A DNA stretch of 64,000 nucleotides, taken from NCBI RefSeq assembly GCF_900103175.1, contig NZ_FNLF01000002.1, positions 2,184,136 to 2,248,135 of the forward strand. Direction: 5' to 3'. How positions within the stretch are numbered: the stretch's first letter is position 1; the number at the start of each line of letters is the position of its first letter. Below the pieces are notes generated by a model. That model made no database searches and was not told the DNA's origin. It saw only the letters and a program-made list of their open reading frames with translations. Shown here one piece after another: positions 38,195 to 47,538 of the stretch. Position numbers and translations under genes: made by a program. The stretch comes from Tsukamurella pulmonis. Lineage in GTDB: Bacteria > Actinomycetota > Actinomycetes > Mycobacteriales > Mycobacteriaceae.

Positions 38195-38932
38195 ATGCTG
38201 ATCACCGGATTCCCCGCGGGGGTGTTCCAGACCAACTGCTACGTCGTCGCTGCCGGGCCGGACTCCGACGCCGTCGTCATCGACCCCGGTCAGGACGCTG
38301 TCGCGCCGCTGAAAGCGCTGCTCGCAGAGCACCGGCTGAACCCGGTGGCCGTCCTGCTCACGCACGGGCACCTCGACCACACATGGACGGCACAGCCGTT
38401 CGCCGACGAGTACGGCATTCCCGTCTACATCCATGCGGACGACCGCCCGATGCTCGCCGATCCGGCCGTCGGCATCGGCGCCGCCCTCGGCGCGATGATC
38501 GGTGACCAGGTCTTCATCGAACCGCAGAAGGTGATCGACCTCGTCGACGGCGAGCCCGTCACGCTCGCCGGGATCACCTTCGGCGTCGATCACGCGCCCG
38601 GTCACTCCGCGGGCTCGATCGTCTTCACCACCGAGGCCCCCGCGGTCGACGGTGCGGGTACCCCCGTCGAGGGTGAGACGGTCACCGTCGCCTTCGACGG
38701 TGATGTGCTCTTCCAGGGCTCGATCGGCCGCACCGATCTGCCCGGCGGCAGCCACGAACGGCTGCTGAGCTCGATCGCGGCGAAGCTGTTGCCGCTGCGG
38801 GACGACACCGTCGTCCTGCCCGGCCACGGCCCGGCCACCACCATCGGACGGGAGCGGGCCTCGAACCCGTTCCTGCAGGGACTCACCGGCACGCAGACGC
38901 CGGGGGAGCGGAAAGGACGTTACGGACTGTGA
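38195..38932 (+). CDS. Metallo-beta-lactamase-fold hydrolase (glyoxalase II-like)
   Basis: 245 residues. The metal site H-x-H-x-D-H is THGHLDHTW (H57, H59, D61, H62), followed by [10 protein letters not shown] and [20 protein letters not shown]. The N-terminus [16 protein letters not shown] is typical of the glyoxalase II-like subgroup that cleaves thioesters. The Rv2581c gene has the same place beside hisS. Its GTGA overlap with hisS makes co-translation probable. Substrate unproven. Confidence 0.93.
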   Translation: MLITGFPAGVFQTNCYVVAAGPDSDAVVIDPGQDAVAPLKALLAEHRLNPVAVLLTHGHLDHTWTAQPFADEYGIPVYIHADDRPMLADPAVGIGAALGAMIGDQVFIEPQKVIDLVDGEPVTLAGITFGVDHAPGHSAGSIVFTTEAPAVDGAGTPVEGETVTVAFDGDVLFQGSIGRTDLPGGSHERLLSSIAAKLLPLRDDTVVLPGHGPATTIGRERASNPFLQGLTGTQTPGERKGRYGL

Positions 38933-40227
38933 GCGCCGGTAGTTTCCAGGCCCCGAAGGGCATTCCCGACTACATCCCGGTGCCGTCGGGGGAGAAGAAC
39001 AGCTCCGCCGACTTCCTCGCCGTGCGGACCGCGCTGCTGCGCGCGACCGCCGAGGCCGGTTACGGCTACATCGAACTGCCGATCTTCGAGGACACCACGC
39101 TCTTCGCGCGCGGCGTGGGCGAGTCGACGGACGTCGTCGCGAAGGAGATGTACACCTTCGCCGACCGCGGTGAGCGCTCGGTGACGCTGCGCCCCGAGGG
39201 CACGGCCGGCGTGGTCCGCGCCGTGCTGCAGCACGGCCTCGACCGTGGACAGCTGCCGGTCAAGGCCGCCTACGCCGGGCCCTTCTTCCGGTACGAGCGT
39301 CCGCAGGAGGGCCGGTACCGGCAGCTGCAGCAGGTGGGCATCGAAGCCATCGGTGTCGACGACCCCGCGCTCGACGCCGAGGTGATCGCCGTCGCCGACC
39401 GCGCCTACCGCAGTGTGGGTCTCGACGGGTTCCGCCTGGAGGTCTCGAGCCTCGGCGACGGCACCTGCCGGCCGCCGTACCGGGAGAAGCTGCTGGAGTT
39501 CCTGTTCGCGCTCGACCTCGACGAGGAGACGCGGCGCCGCGCCGAGATCAACCCGCTGCGCGTGCTCGACGACAAGCGGCCCGAGGTGCGGGCCATGACG
39601 GCCGACGCGCCGCTGATGATCGACAATCTCACGCCGGAACCCAAGGAGCACTTCGAGAAGGTGCTCGGCTACCTCGACGCACTCGGCGTGCCGTACGTGG
39701 TGAACCCGCGGCTGGTCCGCGGCCTCGACTACTACACCAAGACGTGCTTCGAGTTCGTCCACGACGGCCTCGGCGCGCAGTCCGGCATCGGCGGCGGCGG
39801 CCGCTACGACGGCCTCGTCGAGCAGCTGGGCGGACGCGAGGGCGTCACCGGCGTCGGCTTCGGTCTCGGTGTCGACCGCACCCTGCTGGCGCTCGCGGCG
39901 GAGGGCAAGCGGGCCCCGTCCGCGGCCCGCGTGGTCGCCTTCGGCGTGCCGCTGGGCGACGCCGCGCGCGATGCGATGGTGCCGCTGCTCGGTCGCCTGC
40001 GCGGCGCCGGCATCGCCTCGGACATGGCGTACGGCAACCGCGCCATGAAGGGCGCCATGAAGGCGGCGGACCGCTCAGGTGCCCGATTCGCCCTGATCCT
40101 GGGGGATTCCGAGCTCGAGCAGGGCGTGGTGATGCTCAAGGATCTCGCGAAGGGCGAGCAGCGCGCGGTCGCGATCGATACCGTCGTGGACGTGATCGTG
40201 ACCGAGAGCTCCGAGAGCGCGGGGTAG
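38929..40227 (+). CDS. hisS: Histidyl-tRNA synthetase
   Basis: 432 residues, class II synthetase. N-terminal [15 protein letters not shown]; motif 2 [20 protein letters not shown]; the histidine-specific [20 protein letters not shown] and [16 protein letters not shown]-terminal anticodon-binding domain from about residue 330. GTG at 38929 overlaps the upstream stop by 4 bp, with GGGGGAG 20 bp before it and AAAGGA nearer. It charges tRNA-His. Confidence 0.97.
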   Translation: MSAGSFQAPKGIPDYIPVPSGEKNSSADFLAVRTALLRATAEAGYGYIELPIFEDTTLFARGVGESTDVVAKEMYTFADRGERSVTLRPEGTAGVVRAVLQHGLDRGQLPVKAAYAGPFFRYERPQEGRYRQLQQVGIEAIGVDDPALDAEVIAVADRAYRSVGLDGFRLEVSSLGDGTCRPPYREKLLEFLFALDLDEETRRRAEINPLRVLDDKRPEVRAMTADAPLMIDNLTPEPKEHFEKVLGYLDALGVPYVVNPRLVRGLDYYTKTCFEFVHDGLGAQSGIGGGGRYDGLVEQLGGREGVTGVGFGLGVDRTLLALAAEGKRAPSAARVVAFGVPLGDAARDAMVPLLGRLRGAGIASDMAYGNRAMKGAMKAADRSGARFALILGDSELEQGVVMLKDLAKGEQRAVAIDTVVDVIVTESSESAG

Positions 40228-40232
40228 TCCGC

Positions 40233-40925
40233 GTGTCGTCCAGTCCCGCCGAGCCCGGCGCCCGCGACCCGCGGGAGTTGAGCGCGGAGGACGCCGTCGA
40301 TGTGGATCTGATCCCGCCGCGGCTGATGCTGCCGAAGGTGCGCCGCGCCCTCGCTGTGGGGCTCGCGGTGACGGTCGTCGTCGCCGTCGTGGTGGCGGTG
40401 CTCGCCGGCCCGGGGTGGGGCACCGCGGTGCTGATCGCCGGTGCGGCGCCCGGGGTGGGCGGCTACCTCGGCGTCGCGCGTCGCCGCGTGGTGCTCGATC
40501 ACCGCGTGCTCACGCGCCGGACGCTGCGCACCCGCCGGATGAACCTCATGGACGCCGACGAGGTGGACCTCGTCGCCGAGGTGGCCCGGTTCGCGCAGGT
40601 CTCGCTCCGGCTGCGGCAGGGCAGGACGACCGTGCGCCTGCCGATCGCGCTGTACGAGGGCACCGCCCGCGGGCGCGTCCGCGGCCGTGAGCTGCCGATG
40701 CTGGGCACTCGGCGGCTCGCGGAGGCGCTCGATCGCCACCGCCGGCCCGAGGTGCGCGACGTCGCGCGGGTGCTCGCGGAGCAGTCGCGCGCCCAGGCCT
40801 CGTCGATGCCGATGCGGGACCGCCCGTTGTTCCGGGCGGCGGGGATCGCGCGCGAGGTCGGCGGTGCGGAGGAACTCGTCTTCACGGCCGACGAGGTGGA
40901 CGAGATCGCCCGCCCGCCGTGGTAG
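40233..40925 (+). CDS. Membrane protein with cytosolic PH-like C-terminal half
   Basis: 230 residues from the GTG at 40233, only 5 bp after hisS. A Pro/Asp-rich head is followed by two adjoining hydrophobic segments (about residues 42-60 and 65-88) and a soluble part with VVLDHRVLTRRTLRTRR and VSLRLRQGRTTVRLPIALYE, which resembles bacterial PH-domain strands, then a charged helical tail. Family not named with confidence. Alternative: a small membrane protein of unknown function conserved next to hisS. Confidence 0.7.
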   Translation: MSSSPAEPGARDPRELSAEDAVDVDLIPPRLMLPKVRRALAVGLAVTVVVAVVVAVLAGPGWGTAVLIAGAAPGVGGYLGVARRRVVLDHRVLTRRTLRTRRMNLMDADEVDLVAEVARFAQVSLRLRQGRTTVRLPIALYEGTARGRVRGRELPMLGTRRLAEALDRHRRPEVRDVARVLAEQSRAQASSMPMRDRPLFRAAGIAREVGGAEELVFTADEVDEIARPPW

Positions 40926-40954
40926 ACGCGCGGTGTTCGAACGCTTGACTGCGC

Positions 40955-40971
40955 TCGAACAAAATGTTCGA
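40955..40971 (+). promoter_or_regulatory. LexA-like palindrome with one extra central base
   Basis: tcgaac-aaaat-gttcga has both perfect half sites of the mycobacterial SOS box but a 5-base rather than 4-base centre. Another partial site, gttcgaac, is at 40935-40942. It ends 9 bp before the GTG of the radical SAM gene, whose M. tuberculosis counterpart Rv2578c is listed among LexA-regulated genes. Confidence 0.65.
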
Positions 40972-40979
40972 CTGACTGT

Positions 40980-42020
40980 GTGCGATGGGATGGTCAGCTA
41001 CTCGGTGATGCCGGTTCGGGCGTGCGTGCGCTGCCCGGCCTCGAAGGGGTCGGGCGCACCGTCACGACGCCCGAATTCGAGGGCATCACCTTCCACGAGG
41101 TGCTGTGCAAGAGCGCGCTGAACAAGGTGCCCGAGTCCTCGGCGATGCCGTTCAACTGGACCGTCAACCCGTACCGCGGGTGCACGCACGCCTGCACGTA
41201 CTGCTTCGCGCGATCGAGCCACGAGTACCTGGAATTCGATGCGGGCGGTGACTTCGACTCGCAGATCGTGGTGAAGACCAACCTCGTCTCGGTGCTCAAG
41301 AAGGAGTTGCGGCGCGCGTCCTGGCGGGGCGAGCCCGTGGCGCTCGGCACCAACACCGATCCCTATCAGCGCGCCGAGGGGCGCTATCGCCTGATGCCCG
41401 GCGTGATCGGTGCCCTCGCCGGCGCCGGCTCGCCGATCTCGATCCTCACCAAGGGCACGCTCCTGCGTCGTGACCTGCCCTTGCTCGCCACCGCGGCCAC
41501 GCGCGTCCCCGTCCAGCTCTCGGTTTCGCTCGCGCTGCTCGACCCGGAACTGCAGCGCTCGCTCGAGCCCGGCGCGCCCAAGCCGGAGGCGCGGCTCGAT
41601 CTCATCCGCGCCATCGCCGACGCCGGTTTCGACTGCCACGTCATGGTCGCGCCGGTCGTGCCGTATCTGACCGACGACGCGGCCTCGTTGCGGGCGCTCA
41701 TCGCCGCGCTCGCGGACGCGGGCGCGGCCAGTGCGTCGGTGATGGCGCTGAACCTCACGGGGCGGTATCGGGATTGGTTCCTCGGGTGGCTCTCGGAGAA
41801 CCACCCGATGCTGGTGCGGCGCTATCGGCAGCTCTACGGTGCCACGGGTCGCGTCTCCGCGGAGTATCGGACGCACCTGCGTGCGCGGGTCGCGCCGATG
41901 CTCGACGAGTACGGGCTCACGCGCCTGGAGGACCCGTATGCGAGACCGCCGCAGCGCGTCCCGCGCACGCCGCGATCCCACGGCGCTGCCGCCCCGGATC
42001 TGCAGGAGTCCCTGTTCTAG
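40980..42020 (+). CDS. Rv2578c-family radical SAM protein (SplB-like)
   Basis: 346 residues. The cluster motif C68-x3-C72-x2-C75 (CTHACTYC) binds the 4Fe-4S of radical SAM enzymes, and VNPYRGCTHACTYCFARSSH matches the subgroup related to spore photoproduct lyase but with a shorter N-terminus. Family members are linked by regulation to DNA damage. A direct photoproduct repair reaction is not established. GTG at 40980 is close to an SOS-like palindrome, so a short leader or leaderless transcript is implied. A second GTG at 40978 is in another frame. Confidence 0.9.
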   Translation: MRWDGQLLGDAGSGVRALPGLEGVGRTVTTPEFEGITFHEVLCKSALNKVPESSAMPFNWTVNPYRGCTHACTYCFARSSHEYLEFDAGGDFDSQIVVKTNLVSVLKKELRRASWRGEPVALGTNTDPYQRAEGRYRLMPGVIGALAGAGSPISILTKGTLLRRDLPLLATAATRVPVQLSVSLALLDPELQRSLEPGAPKPEARLDLIRAIADAGFDCHVMVAPVVPYLTDDAASLRALIAALADAGAASASVMALNLTGRYRDWFLGWLSENHPMLVRRYRQLYGATGRVSAEYRTHLRARVAPMLDEYGLTRLEDPYARPPQRVPRTPRSHGAAAPDLQESLF

Positions 42021-42095
42021 ACGCGCGCGCCGGGACAACGCCCGCGGGGTGGATGCGACGCACGAGATCGGCGGAACGCACGAACGGGGAACGGC

Positions 42096-42581
42096 GTGAC
42101 GAAGCAGGCGACAGGGCGCGTGGAGCCCACCGGCGGTGGGCGCGATCTGATCCTCGAGCGCTACTTCGACGCCGATGTCGAGGACGTCTGGGCCTCGATC
42201 ACCGAGCCGGGACGCACGGCGCGGTGGTTCGGCGCCTGGACGGGGGAGCCCGGCGCCGGCTCCGTCGTGCAGGTGACGATGGGCTTCGAGGACGGTGCGC
42301 CCGTGATGCCCATGACCATCACCGTGTGCGAGCCGCCCCGCCGGCTGCGCGTGCACGCGAAGGACGAGTACGGCGAATGGGATCTCGAGGCGCTCGTCGA
42401 GCGCGACGGTGGGCGTACCCGCCTCACCTTCGTGCACCATCTCGACGATGCGGCGAACGCCGCCGAGGTCGGGCCGGGGTGGGAGTACTACCTCGACGCG
42501 CTGGTCGCCGTCGAGAGCGGTGATCCTGCACCGGATTTCGACGACTACTACCCGGCGATGGCGGTGCACTACGGCGGTTGA
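42096..42581 (+). CDS. SRPBCC (AHSA1-like) protein
   Basis: 161 residues forming one START-like beta-grasp: DLILERYFDADVEDVWASIT, PGRTARWFGAWTGEPGAG, EDGAPVMPMTITVCEPPRRL and a C-terminal helix with GWEYYLDALV. Such proteins bind hydrophobic ligands or assist Hsp90; Activator of Hsp90 homologue-type members are widespread in actinobacteria without known partners. GTG at 42096 follows GGGGAA. No functional link to its neighbours is evident. Confidence 0.87.
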   Translation: MTKQATGRVEPTGGGRDLILERYFDADVEDVWASITEPGRTARWFGAWTGEPGAGSVVQVTMGFEDGAPVMPMTITVCEPPRRLRVHAKDEYGEWDLEALVERDGGRTRLTFVHHLDDAANAAEVGPGWEYYLDALVAVESGDPAPDFDDYYPAMAVHYGG

Positions 42582-42602
42582 CCGAGGGGGCGCCTCGCGC
42601 TA

Positions 42603-42625
42603 TTAATGGAAATGATTACTATTAA
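42603..42625 (+). promoter_or_regulatory. AT-rich palindrome, probable Zur (Fur-family) operator
   Basis: ttaatggaaatgattactattaa is symmetric at most positions (TTAAT at one end, ATTAA at the other) around an aatgatt core. Its composition and layout resemble actinobacterial Zur sites (TGAAAATGATTTTCA type). It ends 4 bp before the preferred ATG at 42630 of a zinc-type COG0523 GTPase. Confidence 0.7.
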
Positions 42626-42629
42626 CAGC

Positions 42630-43784
42630 ATGCCCACTCACGCCCCGCTGCCCGTCACCGTCCTCTCCGGCTTCCTCGGCGCCGGCAAGACCACGCTGCT
42701 CAACCACCTCCTGACGAACCGCGACGGCCTGCGGATCGCCGTGATCGTCAACGACATGAGTGAGGTCAACGTCGACGCCGCGCTCGTCGATCTCGGCGGC
42801 TTCGACCGCACCGAGGAGAAGCTCGTCGAGCTCAGCAACGGCTGCATCTGCTGCACCCTGCGGGAGGACCTCGTCGACGCGGTCGGAGCGATCGCGCGCC
42901 AGCGCACCCCTGACGGCCGACCGCGGTTCGATCACCTCGTGATCGAGTCCACGGGCATCTCCGAGCCGATGCCCGTCGCCGCGACTTTCGACTGGACCTT
43001 CGACGACGGCAGCCGGCTCGGCGACCTCGCCGCGCTCGACACGATGGTCACCGTCGTCGACGCCAGCACGTTCCTGGGGGAGATCGCCCGGGGTGCCGGC
43101 CTCGCCGAGCGCGGCCTCGGCGCTGCCGCCGGCGATGAGCGCTCCATCGCCGACCTGCTGATCGACCAGGTGGAGTTCGCCGACGTCGTGCTCATCAGCA
43201 AGCTCGACCTCGTCTCCGCTGCGGCCGGTGGCGCCGTCGAAGCGACGGTGCGCCGCCTGAATCCCCGTGCCCGCGTGCGGCCGCTCGCGCGCGGCGAGAT
43301 CGCGCTCGGCGAGGTGATCGGCACCGGCCTGTTCGACCACGACGCGGCGTCCTCGGTCGCCGGCTGGGACGACGAGGTGATCGGTGGGCACACGCCCGAG
43401 ACGGAGGAGTATGGCATCTCCTCGACCGCCTACCGGGCCGACCGGCCGTTCCATCCGCAGCGGCTGCTGGAATCGCTGGGCGAGGTCCGGGCGGTGCTCC
43501 GCAGCAAGGGCTTCTGCTGGATCGCCAGCCGTCCCGACCTGGTCGGCGTGTGGTCGCAGGCCGGCCCCAACCTCACGATCGAACCCGCCGCGTACTGGTC
43601 CCAGGTCGACGGTGCGCCGCAGCAGGAGCTGGTTTTCATCGGCGTGCGCCTCGACGCCGCGCGGATGCGGGCGCTGCTCGATCGCGCCCTGCTCACCGAC
43701 GACGAGGTGGCGGAGGGGCCCGCCGCGTGGGTGCGGTACCCGGACCGGCTACCGGCGTGGAACGTGCCGGCGCACCGTCACTGA
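42630..43784 (+). CDS. COG0523/CobW-family metallochaperone GTPase
   Basis: 384 residues. Walker [10 protein letters not shown] at 14-22, the metal-binding CxCC motif at C72-I-C74-C75 (SNGCICCTL), Walker B/E-region [10 protein letters not shown], and a C-terminal CobW_C domain (about 270-380) with [12 protein letters not shown]. The family hydrolyses GTP while moving metal, often zinc under zinc shortage. The in-frame ATG at 42606 would lie inside the Zur-like palindrome and add nine residues, so the ATG at 42630 is chosen. The gene ends by overlapping convergent glpD by 7 bp. Confidence 0.92.
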   Translation: MPTHAPLPVTVLSGFLGAGKTTLLNHLLTNRDGLRIAVIVNDMSEVNVDAALVDLGGFDRTEEKLVELSNGCICCTLREDLVDAVGAIARQRTPDGRPRFDHLVIESTGISEPMPVAATFDWTFDDGSRLGDLAALDTMVTVVDASTFLGEIARGAGLAERGLGAAAGDERSIADLLIDQVEFADVVLISKLDLVSAAAGGAVEATVRRLNPRARVRPLARGEIALGEVIGTGLFDHDAASSVAGWDDEVIGGHTPETEEYGISSTAYRADRPFHPQRLLESLGEVRAVLRSKGFCWIASRPDLVGVWSQAGPNLTIEPAAYWSQVDGAPQQELVFIGVRLDAARMRALLDRALLTDDEVAEGPAAWVRYPDRLPAWNVPAHRH

Positions 43785-45328
43785 GCCGCGAGGGCGGATT
43801 GCGCGGCATCCGCGGCGGCCTCGGCCACCTCCGGGATGAGCGACAGGCGCGTGCGCCGCTCGAGCAGGTCCTCGGGAGTGACCGCGCCCTCGACGAGCGC
43901 GCCGAAAAGCAGCTCCGCGCCGGTGATCTCGGTGCCCGGGGCGACGGGCGCGGCGAGTGCGGGCTCCGCCTCGCCGAGTGCGCGGACCACGGTGGCCTCG
44001 GTGCCGTACGCGCGGATCAGCCGCTCCGGCGCGTCGATGCGCGCCAGCGCCTCCCGCGGCGCGGCGCCGACGAGGGGGAGTGTGCGCGTGATGCACGGGT
44101 CCGCGGACAGTCCTGACGTGGCGAGGGCCGCGTCCACCGCGTCCTGCGCCATCCGGCGGTACGTCGTGAGCTTGCCGCCGACCACCGTCACCATGCCGTC
44201 GTCGCGGGTGAGCACCGCGTGCTTGCGCGAGACGTCGGCCGTCCGCCCCTCGCCCGAATCGAGCAGGGGGCGCAGGCCCGCGAACGTGCCCACGACGTCG
44301 TCGCGGGTCAGCGGGGTGCCGAGCGCGAGGCCGACCGTCGCGAGCAGGAAGTCGATCTCGGCGTCGGACGGGGTCGGGACGTCCGGCAGCGGACCGTCGG
44401 CCTCCTCGTCCGTCAGGCCCACGTAGACGCGCCCGTCCGGTTGCGGCAGCGCGAAGACGTACCGGCCGAAGGAGTTCGGCACCGGCACCGTCAGGCCCGC
44501 GGTCAGCCCGCCGAAGCTCTCCTGCCGGAACACCAGGTGCGTGCCGCGGCTGGGCCGCAGCGAGATCGCGGGATCGACGGTGCCCGACCACACGCCCGTC
44601 GCGTTGACGACGGCCTTGGCGCGCACCGCGATCGAATAGCCGGTCAGCTCGTCGGTGATGGTCGCGGACGTGCCGGTGGCCTCGGAGGCCGCGCAGTGCG
44701 TGAGGATCACGGCGCCGTGTCGCGCGGCGGTGCGCGCGATGCCGACGGTCAGCCGGGCGTCGTCGGTGAGCTGGCCGTCCCAGTTGAGCAGGCCGCCGCG
44801 CAGGCCCTCGCGGCGCACCGTGGGCGCCAGGGCGATGACCTCGGCGGGGGAGATGCGGCGCGAGCGTGCCAGCTCGGACGAGGGGGTGCGGGCGGCGAGG
44901 CGCAGTGCGTCCCCGGCCAGGAATCCGACCCGCGTGAGCGCCGCGTCGCGCCGGGAGACGTCCCCGAGCAGTGGGACCACCTGCGGCAGTGGGCGAGTCA
45001 GGTGCGGGGCGATGAACCGGATCAGCGCGTCGCGCTCGACGGCGCTCTCGTAGGCGATGCCCACGGCGCCCGAGGCGAGGTAGCGCAGGCCGCCGTGCAC
45101 CAGCTTCGAGGACCAGCGGCTGGTGCCGAAGGCCAGGTCGTGCTTGTCGACGAGCGCCACCCGCAGGCCGCGCGAGGCCGCGTCGAGCGCGACGCCGGTA
45201 CCGGTGACGCCGCCGCCGATCACGAGCAGATCGACGGACGGATCCGCGTGCAGCGCGGCGAGATCCGCCGAGCGACGGGCTGCGGAGAGACGGGTGGCGG
45301 GCGCGAGGGCCTCGATCGCGGCGCTCAC
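43778..45328 (-). CDS. glpD: Glycerol-3-phosphate dehydrogenase (FAD, aerobic)
   Basis: 516 residues. Rossmann FAD site VIGGGVTGTGVALDAASRG near residues 35-53, then FGTSRWSSKLVHGGLRYL, ATGVWSG, RPSRGTHLVFRQ and GTFAGLRPLL; a C-terminal helical domain follows. It oxidises glycerol 3-phosphate to dihydroxyacetone phosphate and passes electrons to quinone at the membrane. GTG at 45328 overlaps the tetR stop by 4 bp. The glpD-tetR-agpS-kinase order equals Rv2249c-Rv2252. Confidence 0.95.
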   Translation of the reverse strand: MSAAIEALAPATRLSAARRSADLAALHADPSVDLLVIGGGVTGTGVALDAASRGLRVALVDKHDLAFGTSRWSSKLVHGGLRYLASGAVGIAYESAVERDALIRFIAPHLTRPLPQVVPLLGDVSRRDAALTRVGFLAGDALRLAARTPSSELARSRRISPAEVIALAPTVRREGLRGGLLNWDGQLTDDARLTVGIARTAARHGAVILTHCAASEATGTSATITDELTGYSIAVRAKAVVNATGVWSGTVDPAISLRPSRGTHLVFRQESFGGLTAGLTVPVPNSFGRYVFALPQPDGRVYVGLTDEEADGPLPDVPTPSDAEIDFLLATVGLALGTPLTRDDVVGTFAGLRPLLDSGEGRTADVSRKHAVLTRDDGMVTVVGGKLTTYRRMAQDAVDAALATSGLSADPCITRTLPLVGAAPREALARIDAPERLIRAYGTEATVVRALGEAEPALAAPVAPGTEITGAELLFGALVEGAVTPEDLLERRTRLSLIPEVAEAAADAAQSALAAQ

Positions 45329-45933
45329 GACTGCAGGTACCGGTCGATGAGGTCGAAGAGCTGCGCGTCGAGCAGGTCGGCGGACTCGGTGAACACCGGG
45401 CCGGTGAACGCCGAGGACCACGCCAGCTGCAGCACCACGGCGGCCAGCTCGGCGGGATCGCCGGCGCGGACGCTGCCGTCGGCCTGCCCGGCGGCGATAC
45501 CACCCGTGATCGCCTCGAGCTGCGCACGCGACGTGCGGCCGGTGCGGTGGAGCATGTACGGCATGAGGAAGTCGGGGTCGAGCTCGACGATCCGTCGCAG
45601 TAGCGGGTGCGAGCGCGCCGCGGAGGTCACGTGCACGACGGTGCGCGCGATGGTCTCGCGACCGGTGGCACCGTCGAACAGTCCCACGGAGGACAGTGCG
45701 GCGACGAACTCGCGGGTGGTGACGGCGACGGCGAGAGCCTGCACGTTCGGGTACCGGCGGTAGAGCGTGGCGCGGGAGACCTGGGCGGCGCGGGCGACGT
45801 CGGCCATGGTGGTGCGGCGGATGCCGATCGTGGACATCAGGTCTCGGGCGGCGTCGAGGATGTGCTCGTCGTCGACGGAGTTGGCCGGGCCGCGGGCGGA
45901 CGACCCTCGGGGATTGAGATCCTGCGACATCAT
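45325..45933 (-). CDS. TetR-family transcriptional regulator
   Basis: About 202 residues. Helix-turn-helix near 35-60: TMADVARAAQVSRATLYRRY. The C-terminal ligand domain (about 65-200) ends QLFDLIDRYLQS. Tandem ATGs at 45933 and 45930 both fit. Its stop overlaps glpD, and it is divergent from the agpS-like gene with only 15 bp between start codons, so it very likely controls both units. Ligand unknown; a glycerolipid intermediate is plausible from context. Confidence 0.92.
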   Translation of the reverse strand: MMSQDLNPRGSSARGPANSVDDEHILDAARDLMSTIGIRRTTMADVARAAQVSRATLYRRYPNVQALAVAVTTREFVAALSSVGLFDGATGRETIARTVVHVTSAARSHPLLRRIVELDPDFLMPYMLHRTGRTSRAQLEAITGGIAAGQADGSVRAGDPAELAAVVLQLAWSSAFTGPVFTESADLLDAQLFDLIDRYLQS

Positions 45934-45948
45934 GTGTACAAATGTATC
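45934..45948. promoter_or_regulatory. 15-bp divergent junction between TetR and FAD-oxidase starts
   Basis: The AT-rich sequence gtgtacaaatgtatc separates the two ATGs. Promoters must overlap the opposite coding region, and short or leaderless transcripts are likely. tgtaca is a 6-bp palindrome and could be part of a TetR operator, but no long symmetric site is clear. Confidence 0.5.
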
Positions 45949-47538
45949 ATGACTTCGTCCGAGGTGGATCTGCCCGTCGTCGCTTTCGAGCCGGGGCGCT
46001 GGGGTGACCCCGCCCAACCGATGCATCTGTCCGATTCCGTGCTCGGTGCGCTCACCATGCTGGGCATCGAGGGTGGCCCGGGGGCTCCCGAGCAGCCCTT
46101 CCTCATGCCCTCCCGGCTCTCCGGTCGCGCGCTCGCGGCGCTGCAGAAGACGGGTGTGACGGTCGCCACCGACGACGCTACCCGTCTGGCGCATCTGCGC
46201 GGCTACTCCACGCCGGACCTGCTCAAGTTCCGTGCCGGTGACACCTCCGACGCCCCCGATGCGGTCGTCACGCCCACCGCGGCGGACCAGGTGGCCGAGG
46301 TGCTGGCCGTCTGCGGTGCCAAGGACCTGACGCTGAGCCCCTTCGCGGGTGGCACCTCCGTGACCGGCGGCCTCGCGCCCGAGCGGACCCGCCCCGTCGT
46401 CGCGCTGGACCTGCGCGGCCTCACGGGCCTGCTCGCGCTCGACGAGGTCTCCCAGATCGCCACGCTGGCGGCCGGCACCCGGCTGCCCGAGGCCGAGCGG
46501 CTCCTCGCCGAGCACGGTTTCGAGCTCGGCCACTTCCCGCAGTCGTACGAGGGCGCGACCATCGGCGGCTGCGCCGTGACCCGCTCCGCCGGACAGTCGT
46601 CCATCGGCTACGGCCGGTTCGACGAGATGGTCGTCGGGCTCACCGTCGCGACCCCGCAGGGCGCGACCGAGATCGGGACCGCCCCCAAGTCGGCCGCCGG
46701 CCCCGACCTGCGCCAGCTCTTCCTGGGCTCGGAGGGTGCCTTCGGCGTGGTCACCGCCGTCCGCGTGCGGGTGCACCCGGTGCCGACGGTCCGCCGGTTC
46801 TACGGCTGGCGCTTCCCCGACTTCGCGGCCGGCGCGAAGGCCATGCGCGTGCTCGCGCAGGGGGCGGTCCGCCCGACGGTGCTGCGCCTGTCCGACGAGG
46901 CCGAGACGGGCCTGAACCTCGCCGATCCCGGTGCCGCGGGCAAGGCCGCCGTCGGCGGCTGCCTGATGATCGTCGGCTTCGAGGGGGACGAGCCGGACGT
47001 CGACTGCCGCGACGGCTACGTCTCGGCCCGCCTGGCAGAGCTGGGCGGCGAGTTCCTCGGCGAGGACCCGGGCGAGGCCTGGCGCGCCGGACGTTTCCGC
47101 GGCCCGTACCTGCGCGATCCGCTGCTCGATGCGGGTGCGCTGGTCGAGACGCTCGAGACCGTGACCTTCTGGTCCAACCTCGAGCGACTCAAGGCCGACG
47201 TGACCACGGCCCTGACCACCGCACTGGGGGAGCAGGGCACTCCCGCCGTGGTCATGTGCCACATCTCGCACGTCTACCCGACGGGCGCCTCGCTCTACTT
47301 CACCGTGATCAGCAAGGCGCTCGAGGATCCGCTCGCCCAGTGGGGCGCGGCGAAGGCGGCGGCGAACACCGCGATCCGCGCGGCCGGCGCGTCGATCACC
47401 CACCACCACGCGGTCGGCACCGATCACCGCTCCACCTACCTGGAGGAGATCGGCGAGGTCCAGGTGACGGCGCTGCGCGCGGTCAAGGACGCCCTCGACC
47501 CGCAGGGCGTGCTGAACCCGGGGATCCTGCTCCCGTGA
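45949..47538 (+). CDS. FAD-binding oxidase, alkyl-dihydroxyacetonephosphate synthase-like
   Basis: 529 residues of the VAO/PCMH flavoprotein family. FAD-binding PP-loop LSPFAGGTSVTGGL (about 128-141), FPQSYEGATIGGCAVTRSAG and SIGYGRFDEMVVGL form the cofactor domain; the cap includes FRGPYLRDPLLDAGALVETL and the active-site ITHHHAVGTDHRS typical of AGPS. AGPS swaps an acyl chain for a fatty alcohol to make ether lipids; in bacteria the true substrate may differ. M. tuberculosis Rv2251 is the counterpart. Overlaps the downstream kinase by 4 bp. Confidence 0.92.
   Translation: MTSSEVDLPVVAFEPGRWGDPAQPMHLSDSVLGALTMLGIEGGPGAPEQPFLMPSRLSGRALAALQKTGVTVATDDATRLAHLRGYSTPDLLKFRAGDTSDAPDAVVTPTAADQVAEVLAVCGAKDLTLSPFAGGTSVTGGLAPERTRPVVALDLRGLTGLLALDEVSQIATLAAGTRLPEAERLLAEHGFELGHFPQSYEGATIGGCAVTRSAGQSSIGYGRFDEMVVGLTVATPQGATEIGTAPKSAAGPDLRQLFLGSEGAFGVVTAVRVRVHPVPTVRRFYGWRFPDFAAGAKAMRVLAQGAVRPTVLRLSDEAETGLNLADPGAAGKAAVGGCLMIVGFEGDEPDVDCRDGYVSARLAELGGEFLGEDPGEAWRAGRFRGPYLRDPLLDAGALVETLETVTFWSNLERLKADVTTALTTALGEQGTPAVVMCHISHVYPTGASLYFTVISKALEDPLAQWGAAKAAANTAIRAAGASITHHHAVGTDHRSTYLEEIGEVQVTALRAVKDALDPQGVLNPGILLP

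Noticed and set aside
45934-45951. A long TetR operator palindrome in the divergent junction
   Set aside because: Only tgtaca is symmetric; extending it gives few further matches, so only a possible site is reported.
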